From contig CAZGSR010000007.1 of assembly GCA_964528645.1 (NCBI GenBank), positions 15,528 through 79,527 of the forward strand: a stretch of DNA of 64,000 bases, written 5' to 3'. The notes under the pieces are model-generated. The model ran no database searches, was not told where the DNA came from, and was given only the letters and a program-made list of their open reading frames with translations. The position numbers and the translations under genes were made by a program. How positions within the stretch are numbered: position 1 is the first letter of the stretch; each line of letters opens with the position of its first letter. Below, in pieces: positions 48,637 through 57,042 of the stretch. The stretch is from UBA5734 sp964528645 (GTDB lineage: Bacteria; Bacillota; Clostridia; Saccharofermentanales; UBA5734).

Positions 48637-49366
48637 AATCCGGGGTCTGACGAAAACCTTTGCCAGCATGCGGGCTTTGGACCATCTCGACCTGAGCATC
48701 CACGGCAGTGGATCCCTGGCTGTGATCGGCCCTTCCGGTGGCGGCAAAACCACTCTGCTGCGCATTCTGGGTGGTCTGGAAACGCCGGATAGTGGGAGCG
48801 TGATCCTGAATGGCCGCGAAATCGACTTCTCTTCGGAAAATGCCCTGATGGCGCATCGACGCCGGGTAGCAGTCGTTTTCCAGGCTTACAACCTGTTTCC
48901 ACATCTGACGGCCGAAAACAACCTGGTCCTGCCACTGGTCAAGACGCGAGGAGTCGAGCGCAGCGCAGCGGTTGCCGAAGCTCGCGCCCTGTTGGATCGT
49001 TTCGGTCTCTCGGAACATGCTCACAAGCACCCCAACGAGCTCTCCGGCGGTCAAAAGCAACGGGTCGCGATCGCCCGCGCACTGGCCCTGAAACCTGAAA
49101 TCCTGTTATTTGACGAGCCAACCTCGGCCCTGGACCCGGAAATCACGGCAGGAGTTCTCGATGTAATCAATGATTTGCGCCAGGAAAACCGCGACCTGAT
49201 CCTGGTCACGCACGAGATCGGTTTTGCCCGCCATGCTTGCGACCAGGTCGCCTATGTCAGCGAAGGCCAGGTCAAGATCAGCGGTCCGAGCGAGACCATT
49301 TACAGCCAGTCGGATTCAGCCGAGTTCCAGCGCTTTGTCAGCCGGATCATCCACTGGAAGGTGTGA
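48626..49366 (+). CDS. Polar amino-acid ABC transporter ATPase
   Basis: 246 residues. Walker A GPSGGGKT at 35-42, Q-loop FQAYNLFPHLTAENN, signature LSGGQ at 139-143, Walker B LLFDEP at 160-165 and the H-loop in LVTHEIGFARHACD. This is a GlnQ/HisP-type ATPase working with the preceding permease and lipoprotein. It overlaps the permease by 11 bases. Three-gene operon closed by the terminator at 49409. Confidence 0.96.
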   Translation: MQLEIRGLTKTFASMRALDHLDLSIHGSGSLAVIGPSGGGKTTLLRILGGLETPDSGSVILNGREIDFSSENALMAHRRRVAVVFQAYNLFPHLTAENNLVLPLVKTRGVERSAAVAEARALLDRFGLSEHAHKHPNELSGGQKQRVAIARALALKPEILLFDEPTSALDPEITAGVLDVINDLRQENRDLILVTHEIGFARHACDQVAYVSEGQVKISGPSETIYSQSDSAEFQRFVSRIIHWKV

Positions 49367-49408
49367 CCTCTGAATATCTTGCGCGGGATTTATACAGAAG
49401 GAGCAGAC

Positions 49409-49446
49409 AAAGAGCCGGCAGGTCGATCCCACCGGCTCTTTTGGTT
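49409..49446. terminator. Bidirectional terminator between the importer and the EF-G-like gene
   Basis: Ten-pair stem (49409-49418 with 49432-49441) followed by TTTT on the plus strand; the minus strand also ends in TTTG. It closes the convergent operons. Confidence 0.85.
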
Positions 49447-49469
49447 GTACGAGATAATCAGGGATAGGA

Positions 49470-51554
49470 TCAGTCTTCGTCTTCCTCCAGATGCTTCTTG
49501 GCATCGGCGATGACCTTGTCCGCAACGACTTGCGGCGCCTGCTCGTAGCGGGCAAATTCGATGCTGTACCAGCCCCGGCCACTGGTCATCGACTTGAGGT
49601 CGGTGGCGTACTTGGCCATTTCGGAGGTCGGAACTTCGGCTGTGACGACCTGGATACCTTCGTCGGGGTCAATGCTGACGATGCGACCGCGGCGCTTGTT
49701 CATGTCACCCATGATGTCACCGAGATAGTCATCCGGGATGAAGACCTTGACCAGGCTGATCGGCTCGAGCAGCACAGGGGACGCCTGGGGCAGGCCGGAC
49801 TTGTAGGCCAGGCGGGCGGCGAGTTTGAATGACATTTCCGACGAGTCGACGTCGTGGTAGGAGCCGTCGACCAGGGTCGCCTTGAGGTTGACGACGGGAT
49901 AGCCAGCCAGGACGCCTTTGGAAATGGCATCCTGCAGGCCCTTTTCAACCGCCGGGTGGAAAGATTTCGGCACGGAACCGCCGAAGATCTTCTCTTCGAA
50001 TGTCAAGGCCTCAGTCGGGCCGGGTTCGAATTCGATCCAGACATCCCCATACTGGCCATGGCCACCGGACTGTTTCTTGTGCTTGCCCTGGACCTTGACC
50101 TTTTTGCGGATGGTCTCGCGATAAGGCACGCGCGGTTCCTCGAGCGATGACTCGACATGGAATTTCGAGCTGAGCTTGGAGCGCAGTACGTCGATCTGCT
50201 GCTCACCCAGGCCGGAAACCACGATCTGGTGCGTCTCCGGGTCGTTCCGGACAGTAAAGACCGGATCCTCGTCCTGCAGCTTGTGCAGGCCAGTGACGAT
50301 CTTGTCTTCCTCGCCCTTGGCTTTGGGCAGGATCGCCATCGACAGGCAGGGAACCGGGAATTTGATCGGTGGCAGTGTGAGCACCATGGACTTGTCGCAC
50401 AGGGTGTCATTGGTCGTCGTGACGAGAAGCTTCGTCACCGCACCGATGTCACCGGCATTGACAGCATCTGTCGGGATTTGCTTTTTTCCGACCATCAGGA
50501 AAACACTGCCGATGCGTTCGTCTTTTTCCTTGGAAGAGTTATAGACAGTGGCATTAGCCTTGAAGCTACCGCTGTAGACGCGGAACATCGAGATGCGCCC
50601 AACGAAGGGGTCTGCGATCGTTTTGAAAACAAAAGCTGCCAGTGGGGCTTTTTCGTCAGGCTTGACCACGACGGACTTGCCATCGGCAGTCTCGGCTTTG
50701 ACTTCGTCCGCCTCGGCGGCTGTCGGCATGATGTCGATCAAATGGTCCATCGTCGAGCGGATGCCCCAGTTCATCAGGCCGGAGCCGACATAAACGGGAT
50801 AAACATGGCCGGTCCGTGCAGCGTCGTGCAGGCCATGATAGAGTTCCTCTTCAGTGAATTTCTCGCCGGCAAAATATTTCTCCATCAGGTGGTCCGCACT
50901 TTCGGCAACCGCTTCCATCAGGGGTTCTTGCAGCTCATCGATCATGGCCTGCATGTCATCAGGCATGTCGATCTTGATCCGCTCGCCGGTCTTGGGTTCA
51001 AAGGTGTAGGCGACCTGGTCGACCACGTCGACGACGCCTGTCATCTTGCCATCCTTGATAATCGGCCAGGCAAACGGTACGACCCGGTTGCCAAAGCTGG
51101 TCCGCAGGGATTCCAGGGCCTTGCCAAAATCAGCATTGGCCTCGTCCATGCGGCTGACAAAGAAATAGCAGGGCAGGTCTTTCTTGCGGGCCTGGCGGAC
51201 GGCCTTCTCAGTCCCGACGGACACGCCATCCTTGGCACTGACCAGGACCAGGACGCTGTCTGCGACTCGGAGCGCCTGCATGACTTCACCAACGAAGTCA
51301 AAGTCTCCGGGGGTGTCAAGCAAATTCAGCTTGACGTTTTTCCATTCACAGGTAGCCACGGCGGTGTTGATCGAAATTTTGCGACGGATTTCCTCGGGAT
51401 CAAAATCCAGCACGGTGTTGCCATCGGCTGATTTCCCGAGTCGATCGGTGACCTTCGCGTTGTACAGGACAGCTTCCGCGAAAGCCGTTTTGCCAGATCC
51501 GCCGTGGCCGAGAAGAGCCACATTGCAGATATTCGTTGCTGAGTAGTTTTTCAT
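49470..51554 (-). CDS. EF-G-like translational GTPase (EF-G2 type)
   Basis: 694 residues from the ATG 51552-51554 (a TTG two codons earlier, nearer to AAGGGGG, is possible). It has the five-domain plan of EF-G, but the P-loop is GHGGSGKT (16-23) instead of AHIDAGKT, switch II is DTPGDFDF rather than DTPGHVDF, and NKMD is replaced by SRMDEA. The conserved GHGQYGDVWIEFEP and the domain V end (NKRRGRIVSIDPDEGIQVVTAEVPTSEMAKYATDLKSMTSGRGWYSIEF) remain. Missing the switch II histidine, it probably is not the main elongation factor. Such paralogues occur in many Clostridia; role unsettled. Confidence 0.92.
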   Translation of the reverse strand: MKNYSATNICNVALLGHGGSGKTAFAEAVLYNAKVTDRLGKSADGNTVLDFDPEEIRRKISINTAVATCEWKNVKLNLLDTPGDFDFVGEVMQALRVADSVLVLVSAKDGVSVGTEKAVRQARKKDLPCYFFVSRMDEANADFGKALESLRTSFGNRVVPFAWPIIKDGKMTGVVDVVDQVAYTFEPKTGERIKIDMPDDMQAMIDELQEPLMEAVAESADHLMEKYFAGEKFTEEELYHGLHDAARTGHVYPVYVGSGLMNWGIRSTMDHLIDIMPTAAEADEVKAETADGKSVVVKPDEKAPLAAFVFKTIADPFVGRISMFRVYSGSFKANATVYNSSKEKDERIGSVFLMVGKKQIPTDAVNAGDIGAVTKLLVTTTNDTLCDKSMVLTLPPIKFPVPCLSMAILPKAKGEEDKIVTGLHKLQDEDPVFTVRNDPETHQIVVSGLGEQQIDVLRSKLSSKFHVESSLEEPRVPYRETIRKKVKVQGKHKKQSGGHGQYGDVWIEFEPGPTEALTFEEKIFGGSVPKSFHPAVEKGLQDAISKGVLAGYPVVNLKATLVDGSYHDVDSSEMSFKLAARLAYKSGLPQASPVLLEPISLVKVFIPDDYLGDIMGDMNKRRGRIVSIDPDEGIQVVTAEVPTSEMAKYATDLKSMTSGRGWYSIEFARYEQAPQVVADKVIADAKKHLEEDED

Positions 51555-51658
51555 ACTCAATCATTCCCCCTTGCCAATTTCGAAGATCGATGTCGGGGTC
51601 GGACGTCTCATTCGGGTGTTTTGTGCAAAACGCCCGGCCGGCAGGCACCGTCTTCGTC

Positions 51659-51687
51659 ATTATACTATGCGATTTGGCCAACTTGAA
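51659..51687 (-). promoter_or_regulatory. Promoter of the EF-G-like gene
   Basis: Minus strand: TTCAAG (51682-51687), 17-base spacer, TATAAT (51659-51664), about 105 bases upstream of the start codon. Confidence 0.6.
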
Positions 51688-51711
51688 GGGGCAATTTTCG
51701 CCATTTCGAGG

Positions 51712-53027
51712 TCAATTTTCGGCCAGCCGCTGCATGTCCAATAGCCATTCGGCCAGAAAAGCCTCCACCTCCACCACCGATTTCGCCCGCATCGCGATAT
51801 TCTTCCAATGCGCTGCCTGAGGCGTACCGCGCAAATAATATGCAAGCTGCGCCCGCATTTCCGCCACGGCCGTCCGTTCACCCACACGCGCCGAAAGACC
51901 CAGCAAATGGCGTAGAATCATTGCTGAGCGGGCTTGCGGAGTCGGGGTGGGGGGGGGTGGTGGGGGCCGCCCCCACCCCCCCCCCCCCACGAAAGGTGTG
52001 GTGTGAAGGGAGNNNNNNNNNNCTTTTCCGCCACGGCCGTCGTTTCACCCACCCGCGCCGAACGACCCAGCAATGGGCGTATAATCTTTGCTGTGCGGGA
52101 TTGCGGCGTGGGTTTGCCGGATTTGGGACGCCGTCCCAAATCCGGCAAACCTGCAAGTTCAGTTGTAATCTCCTGGAAGATCCAGGGGTTGCCCTGGGCG
52201 GCGCGGCCAATCATGAGGCCGTCGACGCCGGTTTCCTGCAGCATGCGGCGGGCGGATGGTGCATCGACGACGTCGCCATTGCCGTAGACAGGGATGGTAA
52301 CAGCTTGCTTGACTGCGGTGATGATCGACCAGTCGGCTTTGCCACTGTAGAACTGGTCGCGGGTCCGGGCATGGATCGTGACGGCGGCCGCACCGGCCTC
52401 CTGGCAGAGACGGGCGAATTCCGGCGCATTGACAGATTGGTCATCCCAGCCCTTGCGGAATTTGACCGTCAGCGGCTTGGTCACAGCAGCTGTACCACTG
52501 CCAGAGAATGAGCCTGTGTCGGCCCCGGCGGCAGCAATTTCTGCGAGCGCCCGGATGGACGCTTCAATGATCCGGCCGGCCAGAGGCGGATCCTTCATCA
52601 GGGCACTGCCCTCGCCACCCCGAACCACTTTGGGCACAGGGCAACCCATATTGAGATCGATCAGGTCGCATTGCCGGAGAACGGGGTGCTCATGGATGCG
52701 CAGAATGGCGCGGTAAAAATCATCCGGGTCAGCGCCGAACAACTGGATCGCGACCGGGCGCTCGGCCTCCGGCGTGATCTCAAGGTAGCGCCAACTGCGT
52801 TTCAAGTCCGGGTCATAGCAGATGCCGCGGGCACTGACAAGCTCTGTCACCACCAGACCGGCGCCCATTTCCCGGCAAATCGCACGGTAAACGGTATCTG
52901 ATGTGCCAGCCATCGGGGCCAGTGCCACGTTATTCGACACAGCAAGCGAGCCGATGGCCAACGGGTGGATCAGGGATTGTGCGCCAGATGTGAATGAATC
53001 TGTAATGAATGGCAAATGAATATCCAT
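51712..53027 (-). CDS. dusB: tRNA-dihydrouridine synthase DusB, interrupted by an assembly gap
   Basis: The N-terminal part (53027 to about 52090) reads cleanly: VALAPMAGTSDTVYRAICREMGAGLVVTELVSA, then LIDLNMGCPVPKVVRGGEGSALMKDP with the catalytic Cys, TVKFRKGWDD, VTIHARTRDQFYSGKADW, IPVYGNGDV, and DGLMIGRAAQGNPWIF. It reduces uridines in the D-loop of tRNA using FMN. The C-terminal part (AMILRHLLGLSARVGERTAVAEMRAQLAYYLRG to RLAEN, about 51925-51712) lies beyond ten Ns and a duplicated, error-rich stretch, so the reading frame here is not continuous. The biological gene is probably intact, about 370-380 codons. N-terminus is about 20 residues longer than usual, with no Shine-Dalgarno seen. 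Confidence 0.85.
51857..52110. repeat. Imperfect duplicate flanking the assembly gap
   Basis: About 88 bases at 51857-51946 and 52024-52110 code the same part of DusB (..RHLLGLSARVGERTAVAE.. and ..RPLLGRSARVGETTAVAE..) with many single-base differences and one indel. The left copy reads like real DusB; the right copy looks like error-rich sequence at a contig end. Confidence 0.75.
52013..52022. other. Assembly gap (10 N)
   Basis: Run of ten Ns, preceded by G-rich and C-rich homopolymer tracts (51945-51990) that are unlike anything else in the window and look like sequencing noise. Confidence 0.97.
52112..52150. repeat. dusB: Near-perfect 19-bp inverted repeat inside dusB
   Basis: Arms 52112-52130 and 52132-52150 are exact complements with a single base between them. 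It codes LPDLGRRPKSGKP in the variable linker of DusB. Such a hairpin may have caused the sequencing failure next to it, or may be a fold-back artefact. Confidence 0.8.
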
Positions 53028-53122
53028 AGGGAGAAAGATACACGATCAGAGTCGGATTGGCCAAGAGGCAAAGACTGGATCGTTTCGCTTTTTCCGCACA
53101 CCAGGCGGCCAAGTGAAGTCCA

Positions 53123-54202
53123 TCAAGCGATTTCGACGCGGTTGCGGCCGGCGTTTTTGGCGGCATACAGCGCGCGGTCGGCCTGTTCCAGCAACTTGGA
53201 TATTTCCTGGGTTTTCTCGGGAATCGCTGAAACACCAATCGACACGGTGATGTGCGTACTCCTTTGGTTGTGCAACTTGAAATCGTATGACTCGACATTG
53301 CGGCGGATTCTTTCAGCGGCGACCATGGCCTGTTCCAGATTGCAGTCGATCAGGAGGGCGGCAAATTCCTCGCCCCCTTTGCGCGAAACAATATCGTGGC
53401 TGCGCGTGGCCCGCTTGAGGATTTTGCCCAGTTCCTGCAAGACCAGGTCGCCTCCAGAATGGCCATAGGTATCGTTGACAGCTTTGAAATGGTCCACATC
53501 CAAATACAAGAGCGAGACTTTGCGTTCATTTTCCATCGTCACCGTAAAATAATGATTGAGCGACTTGTAGAACTGGCGTGGGTTTTTCAACCCGGTGAGA
53601 AAATCCTTCTCAGCCTCTTCACGCAACAGCTCCAGTTTCCTGTTGACGCTGGTGATGTAGGTCAGAAATGCGTACATCAGGAAAGCCATCACCATGATCG
53701 AACTCAGATAAGTTGCGATGATGCTGATACGATCAGTATTCAACCGCAGCAAAGACCAGGCGGCTGAGCCAGTCAGGATGCAGACCAGGGCAGTCGCAGC
53801 GATCCATTTGCGCGCCAAAGGCAGGGAGAGCCTCCCGATCCAGCCGCTCCCGATCCCAATGGCAAGGGTGATTCCGGCGGCCAGAAGAGAGACCTCCGAC
53901 ACACCCTGGATCAAGATCCGGAACAGCGCAATCAGTACAGATGCAAAAACTGCTGCAGACACTGAGGAATAAAGCGCCATGAACAGGATTGGAAAATAGC
54001 GTAAATCCAGCAAGATTTTTTCGTCGATCGGGATGCTGTAGAGGATCAGAATGGAGCCCAGAACACCCGCAAAAAAGCCTGAGGCCAGCTGTTTCGTCTT
54101 GAATAGAATAAAGCGGGGGTCCTGCAACAAAATATGCGCCAGCAACACAGTCGAAACGATGATGCTGGCATTGATGAAGAGTGAACTGATCACAGACGCC
54201 AT
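53123..54202 (-). CDS. Membrane diguanylate cyclase (GGDEF)
   Basis: 359 residues. About six membrane helices in residues 5-185, arranged like the 5TM-LYT sensor domain, then a GGDEF domain from about 198. The active-site motif is GGEEF (276-280), an active variant, and the product-inhibition I-site RxxD is present as RSHD (267-270), five residues before it. DVDHFKAVNDTYGHSGGD binds metal and GTP. It should make cyclic di-GMP in response to an unknown membrane signal. GGAG lies five bases before the ATG; the upstream 90 bases are very AT-rich. dusB follows after 95 bases. Confidence 0.94.
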   Translation of the reverse strand: MASVISSLFINASIIVSTVLLAHILLQDPRFILFKTKQLASGFFAGVLGSILILYSIPIDEKILLDLRYFPILFMALYSSVSAAVFASVLIALFRILIQGVSEVSLLAAGITLAIGIGSGWIGRLSLPLARKWIAATALVCILTGSAAWSLLRLNTDRISIIATYLSSIMVMAFLMYAFLTYITSVNRKLELLREEAEKDFLTGLKNPRQFYKSLNHYFTVTMENERKVSLLYLDVDHFKAVNDTYGHSGGDLVLQELGKILKRATRSHDIVSRKGGEEFAALLIDCNLEQAMVAAERIRRNVESYDFKLHNQRSTHITVSIGVSAIPEKTQEISKLLEQADRALYAAKNAGRNRVEIA

Positions 54203-54304
54203 ATCTGCTCCATTTTTTCTGTCAAAGGAATAACCGACGGTAATTATTACAAATATTATATTATTTTTTGCATTTTCGGAAGATGTTGTCAGGAAAATAT
54301 TTGT

Positions 54305-54344
54305 GAAAAAGAAAAACCCGGGACCTTTTGTGAGGTACCAGGTT
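54305..54344 (-). terminator. Terminator of tRNA-Arg
   Basis: Twelve-pair stem with one mismatch and one wobble (54333-54344 with 54315-54326), then TTTTTCTTTTT on the minus strand, seven bases after the tRNA. Confidence 0.8.
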
Positions 54345-54350
54345 TTCCAA

Positions 54351-54425
54351 TGGCGTCCCGGACAGGAATCGAACCCGTATCAACAGCTCCGGAAACTGTC
54401 ACCTTATCCATTAGGCCACCGGGAC
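54351..54425 (-). tRNA. tRNA-Arg (anticodon CCG)
   Basis: Minus strand, 72 bases plus encoded CCA (54351-54353). Acceptor GTCCCGG/CCGGGAC, D-arm GCC/GGT with TAATGGATAA loop, anticodon stem ACAGT/GCTGT around loop TTCCGGA (anticodon CCG, reads CGG), variable loop TGAT or nearly so, T-arm ACGGG-TTCGATT-CCTGT. The fold is complete. The rightward frame that runs through here is therefore not protein-coding. Confidence 0.93.
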
Positions 54426-54440
54426 ATTGGACGCTCATGC

Positions 54441-54469
54441 ATTATAGCAGAGGCCGCTATCCTGTGCAA
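54441..54469 (-). promoter_or_regulatory. tRNA-Arg promoter
   Basis: Minus strand: TTGCAC (54464-54469), 17-base spacer, TGC-TATAAT (54441-54446), 15 bases before the mature 5' end. Confidence 0.75.
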
Positions 54470-54536
54470 TGGCAGCGCCAGCACAGTTTGCCAGCCCTGT
54501 CCAATCATGTTAGGCTTAATCAAAGGAGACGCTGCC

Positions 54537-56021
54537 TTGAGTTTGATCAATCAGAAATTGAAAGAAGTCTTGTCTGCTGTCCTGCCGATTGTCATCCTGG
54601 TTACTTTGACCGGGTTGACGATTGTTCCCTTAGGCTGGCTTGCTCTGGGCCGGTTCTGGGTGGGCAGTCTGTTCATCACCATTGGTTTGACTTTATTCCT
54701 GGCCGGTGTCGACTGGAGTGTCTCCCCGATGGGTGACAAGATCGGTGAGCAGATCATTCGCAGGAACAGTCTGGTCCTGGTCATCATGGCCGGTTTGTTG
54801 CTTGGTTTTTTAATTTCGATGGCCGAGCCAGACTTGCACATCCTGGCCAGCCAAGTCAACCTGGTCAGCACCGGTTTAATTGGCAAATGGTTCCTGGTCC
54901 AGGTCGTATCTGTTGGCATTGGTGTCTTGATAGCAATTGGCCTGGTCCGGATCGTCTATGGTGTTCCCCTCTATCTCGTCCTGACCGGGCTCTACCTGGT
55001 CGTTTTGATCTTGGGTGCACTGGCAACGCCCGAATTCCAAGCCATTGCCTTTGATGCCTCAGGTGCAACCACAGGAGCCATGACAGTCCCTTTCATTCTG
55101 GCGCTGGGTCTATCCATTGCGCGAAAGAAAAGCAGCGGCAAAGCAGCAGAAAAAGACAGCTTCGGCCTGGTCGGGGTCGCTTCAGTCGGTGCGATCATAT
55201 CCGTTCTCGCTGTGAGTCTGACGGTGCCGCGCAATGACTTTGCACCGGCCATCATTTTTCCCGAACCTGCCGGTCGTTTCTTCCAGCCCTTCATCGATCA
55301 GTTCCGGGTCCAGGCACCGGAAGCAGCCCTGGCCATAGCCCCATTGGCAGTGATCCTGCTGTTGCTCCAGCCCAAGGTCTTGCGACTGAAACGTCCAATG
55401 CTGTTACGGATGGCGCGCGGATTCTTCCTGGACTGGTTAGGGCTGGTCCTGATCTTTTCCGGGGTCAATGCCGGTTTCATGACCGTCGGCCGGACCATTG
55501 GCGCTCATTTGGCCAAGCACAACTTGGTCCTGTTGCTGGCGATGGGATTTGGCCTGGGTTTCCTGACCAATCTGGCCGAGCCGGCTGTCCATATCCTGAC
55601 CCGGCAAATCGAAGAAGTCACCAGTGGTTCTGTGCCCAGGCTCGCCGTCCAAGCTTTCCTGGCCATCGGGGTCGGTCTGGCAGTCGTTCTGTCAATCTTA
55701 CGCGTCCTGATTCCACCCCTGCAGCTCTGGCACATTCTGCTGCCCGGCTATGTCCTGGCCATTTTTCTGGCCCATCGCGGTTCCAAGCTCTTTGTCGGTA
55801 TCGCGTTTGACTCTGGCGGCGTTGCCTCCGGGCCGATGACAGCGACCTTCATTCTCGCATTCACCCAGGGCGCTGCCAACGAATTCCATTCAGCCAATGT
55901 TCTGATTGACGGATTTGGTGTCATTGCGCTGGTTGCTCTGGCGCCCTTGCTTTCACTGCAGCTTCTCGGTCTCTTCTATCGGCGCAAGGCCCTGGAAAAA
56001 GGAGGAATCAAGCGTGATTGA
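54537..56021 (+). CDS. DUF1538 family membrane transporter
   Basis: 494 residues from a TTG at 54537 with AAAGGAG nine bases upstream; the frame runs further left through a tRNA gene and cannot be coding there. About 12 or more membrane helices in two similar halves, each with the same signature: PEFQAIAFDASGATTGAMTVPFILALG in the first and LFVGIAFDSGGVASGPMTATFILAF in the second; also AEPDLHILASQV and AEPAVHILTRQI. This is the DUF1538 pattern; some members (UmpAB) have been reported as cation/proton antiporters, from memory. It fuses both halves in one chain. The last eight bases overlap the PII-like gene, implying direct coupling. Confidence 0.85.
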   Translation: MSLINQKLKEVLSAVLPIVILVTLTGLTIVPLGWLALGRFWVGSLFITIGLTLFLAGVDWSVSPMGDKIGEQIIRRNSLVLVIMAGLLLGFLISMAEPDLHILASQVNLVSTGLIGKWFLVQVVSVGIGVLIAIGLVRIVYGVPLYLVLTGLYLVVLILGALATPEFQAIAFDASGATTGAMTVPFILALGLSIARKKSSGKAAEKDSFGLVGVASVGAIISVLAVSLTVPRNDFAPAIIFPEPAGRFFQPFIDQFRVQAPEAALAIAPLAVILLLLQPKVLRLKRPMLLRMARGFFLDWLGLVLIFSGVNAGFMTVGRTIGAHLAKHNLVLLLAMGFGLGFLTNLAEPAVHILTRQIEEVTSGSVPRLAVQAFLAIGVGLAVVLSILRVLIPPLQLWHILLPGYVLAIFLAHRGSKLFVGIAFDSGGVASGPMTATFILAFTQGAANEFHSANVLIDGFGVIALVALAPLLSLQLLGLFYRRKALEKGGIKRD

Positions 56022-56688
56022 GATGTGTCCCCCCGGGGCCCGCTGGTTATTTCTGACAATCATTCTTGAGCGCGGCTTGGGCAGCAAGTGGCTCAAGGAA
56101 GCCCGCAGCCTTGGTATCAGTGGCGGCACGGTCCTTCTCGGCCAGGGCACGATCGGCACCAGGCAGACAGGGCGCCTCGATGCCTTGTCCGAAAGCAAGG
56201 AAATCCTGGGGTTGATCACCAGCGACGAGCAGGCAGGACGATTGGTCGAGGCTTTGCAGCAAGCCAGGCTGATGGTCCACCCACGACGTTGTGTTGCCCT
56301 GTCGATGCCGGTTATCGCCTTGACCGGATCATCCGTCTGCCAAATGGCTCCCATACAAAATCCGAACGGAGGGAAATCCTTCATGAAACAGGCTATCTGG
56401 GTTGTGGTTGACAAAGGTGAAGCTGAAACGGTTGTGGAAGCGGCTGAAAAAGCAGGCGCACTGGGGGCTACGGTCATCAATGCCCGTGGGGCTGGCAAGC
56501 ATGAAACCAGCCATTTGTTTGCGATGTCCATCGAGCCAGAGAAAGAAATGGTTCTCCTGGTCGTGGACCAGGCTGTGGCAAGTCAGGTACTCGAACGGAT
56601 CTGCCAGGATTGCCAGATTAACGAGCCTGGGAGAGGCATCGCTTTTGCTGTCAATGTCGAACAGTACCGCGGCCTGGTGGACGGGTGA
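56014..56688 (+). CDS. Double-domain PII-like regulatory protein
   Basis: 224 residues from the GTG at 56014 (GGAGGA upstream). Two PII-like units in one chain: residues about 8-105 (ARWLFLTIILERGLGSKWLKEARSLGISGGTVLLGQGTIG) and about 112-224 (KQAIWVVVDKGEAETVVEAAEKAGALGATVINARGAG, MVLLVVDQAVASQVLERICQDCQI). The beta-alpha-beta pattern and the GxTV...GxG loop are typical. Normal PII proteins are about 110 residues and form trimers. It overlaps the DUF1538 gene, so it very likely regulates that transporter by sensing a nucleotide or metabolite; the tyrosine uridylylation site of GlnB is not seen. Confidence 0.78.
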   Translation: MIEMCPPGARWLFLTIILERGLGSKWLKEARSLGISGGTVLLGQGTIGTRQTGRLDALSESKEILGLITSDEQAGRLVEALQQARLMVHPRRCVALSMPVIALTGSSVCQMAPIQNPNGGKSFMKQAIWVVVDKGEAETVVEAAEKAGALGATVINARGAGKHETSHLFAMSIEPEKEMVLLVVDQAVASQVLERICQDCQINEPGRGIAFAVNVEQYRGLVDG

Positions 56689-56692
56689 GACC

Positions 56693-56758
56693 GTGATTAT
56701 CTTTATCATGATGATGGTCATCATCTTGATCTATACACAAAAGAGCACCCACAGGTGA
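56693..56758 (+). CDS. Possible 21-residue membrane peptide
   Basis: GTG at 56693, TGA at 56756-56758. The product would be a hydrophobic helix (IIFIMMMVIILIY) with a basic, polar tail (TQKSTHR). It starts four bases after the PII-like stop. GGTGAG lies close upstream but rather near the start. It resembles small transporter-associated peptides such as KdpF in size only; no homology is claimed. Confidence 0.35.
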   Translation: MIIFIMMMVIILIYTQKSTHR

Positions 56759-56781
56759 TTTGAAAACAGGGGGCGGTATTT

Positions 56782-57042
56782 ATGAAATTTCAACCAGCGA
56801 CAAAAACAGGCCACTGGGCCACTGGCCTGGAAATTGCATTTCTCCTGCTGATGACAGGTAAATTTTCCCGGATCGGATTGCCGTTGCCTTCTTTCGGAAT
56901 TTTTGGTCTTGGCATTGCTGGCTTTGTCGTGGCGATCATCGCCCTGGCTCGCAAAGACCGGGCGATCACGGTCTGGCTGGCGCTCATTGTCGGTCTGTTG
57001 TCGACCTTGTGGACGTTCGGGGAATTGCTCTGGCCACATTAA
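56782..57042 (+). CDS. Small membrane protein of unknown function
   Basis: 86 residues with GGGGGCGG before the ATG. Hydrophobic segments at about 14-25, 35-57 and 62-80, so two or three membrane helices. I do not recognise the family. It follows the DUF1538-PII pair in the same direction and may share its transcript. Its last 59 bases overlap the 3' end of the DUF1801-like gene on the other strand. Confidence 0.6.
   Translation: MKFQPATKTGHWATGLEIAFLLLMTGKFSRIGLPLPSFGIFGLGIAGFVVAIIALARKDRAITVWLALIVGLLSTLWTFGELLWPH

Noticed and set aside
50157..51431. Rightward open frame of 424 codons opposite the EF-G-like gene
   Set aside because: Shadow frame; the leftward protein has all EF-G motifs.
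51945..51990. G/C-rich inverted repeat as a biological element
   Set aside because: It is next to the N-gap and made of homopolymer runs foreign to the rest of the window; sequencing artefact is more likely.
54303..54536. N-terminal extension of the DUF1538 protein
   Set aside because: This part overlaps tRNA-Arg and its promoter; a TTG with a strong ribosome site at 54537 explains the start.
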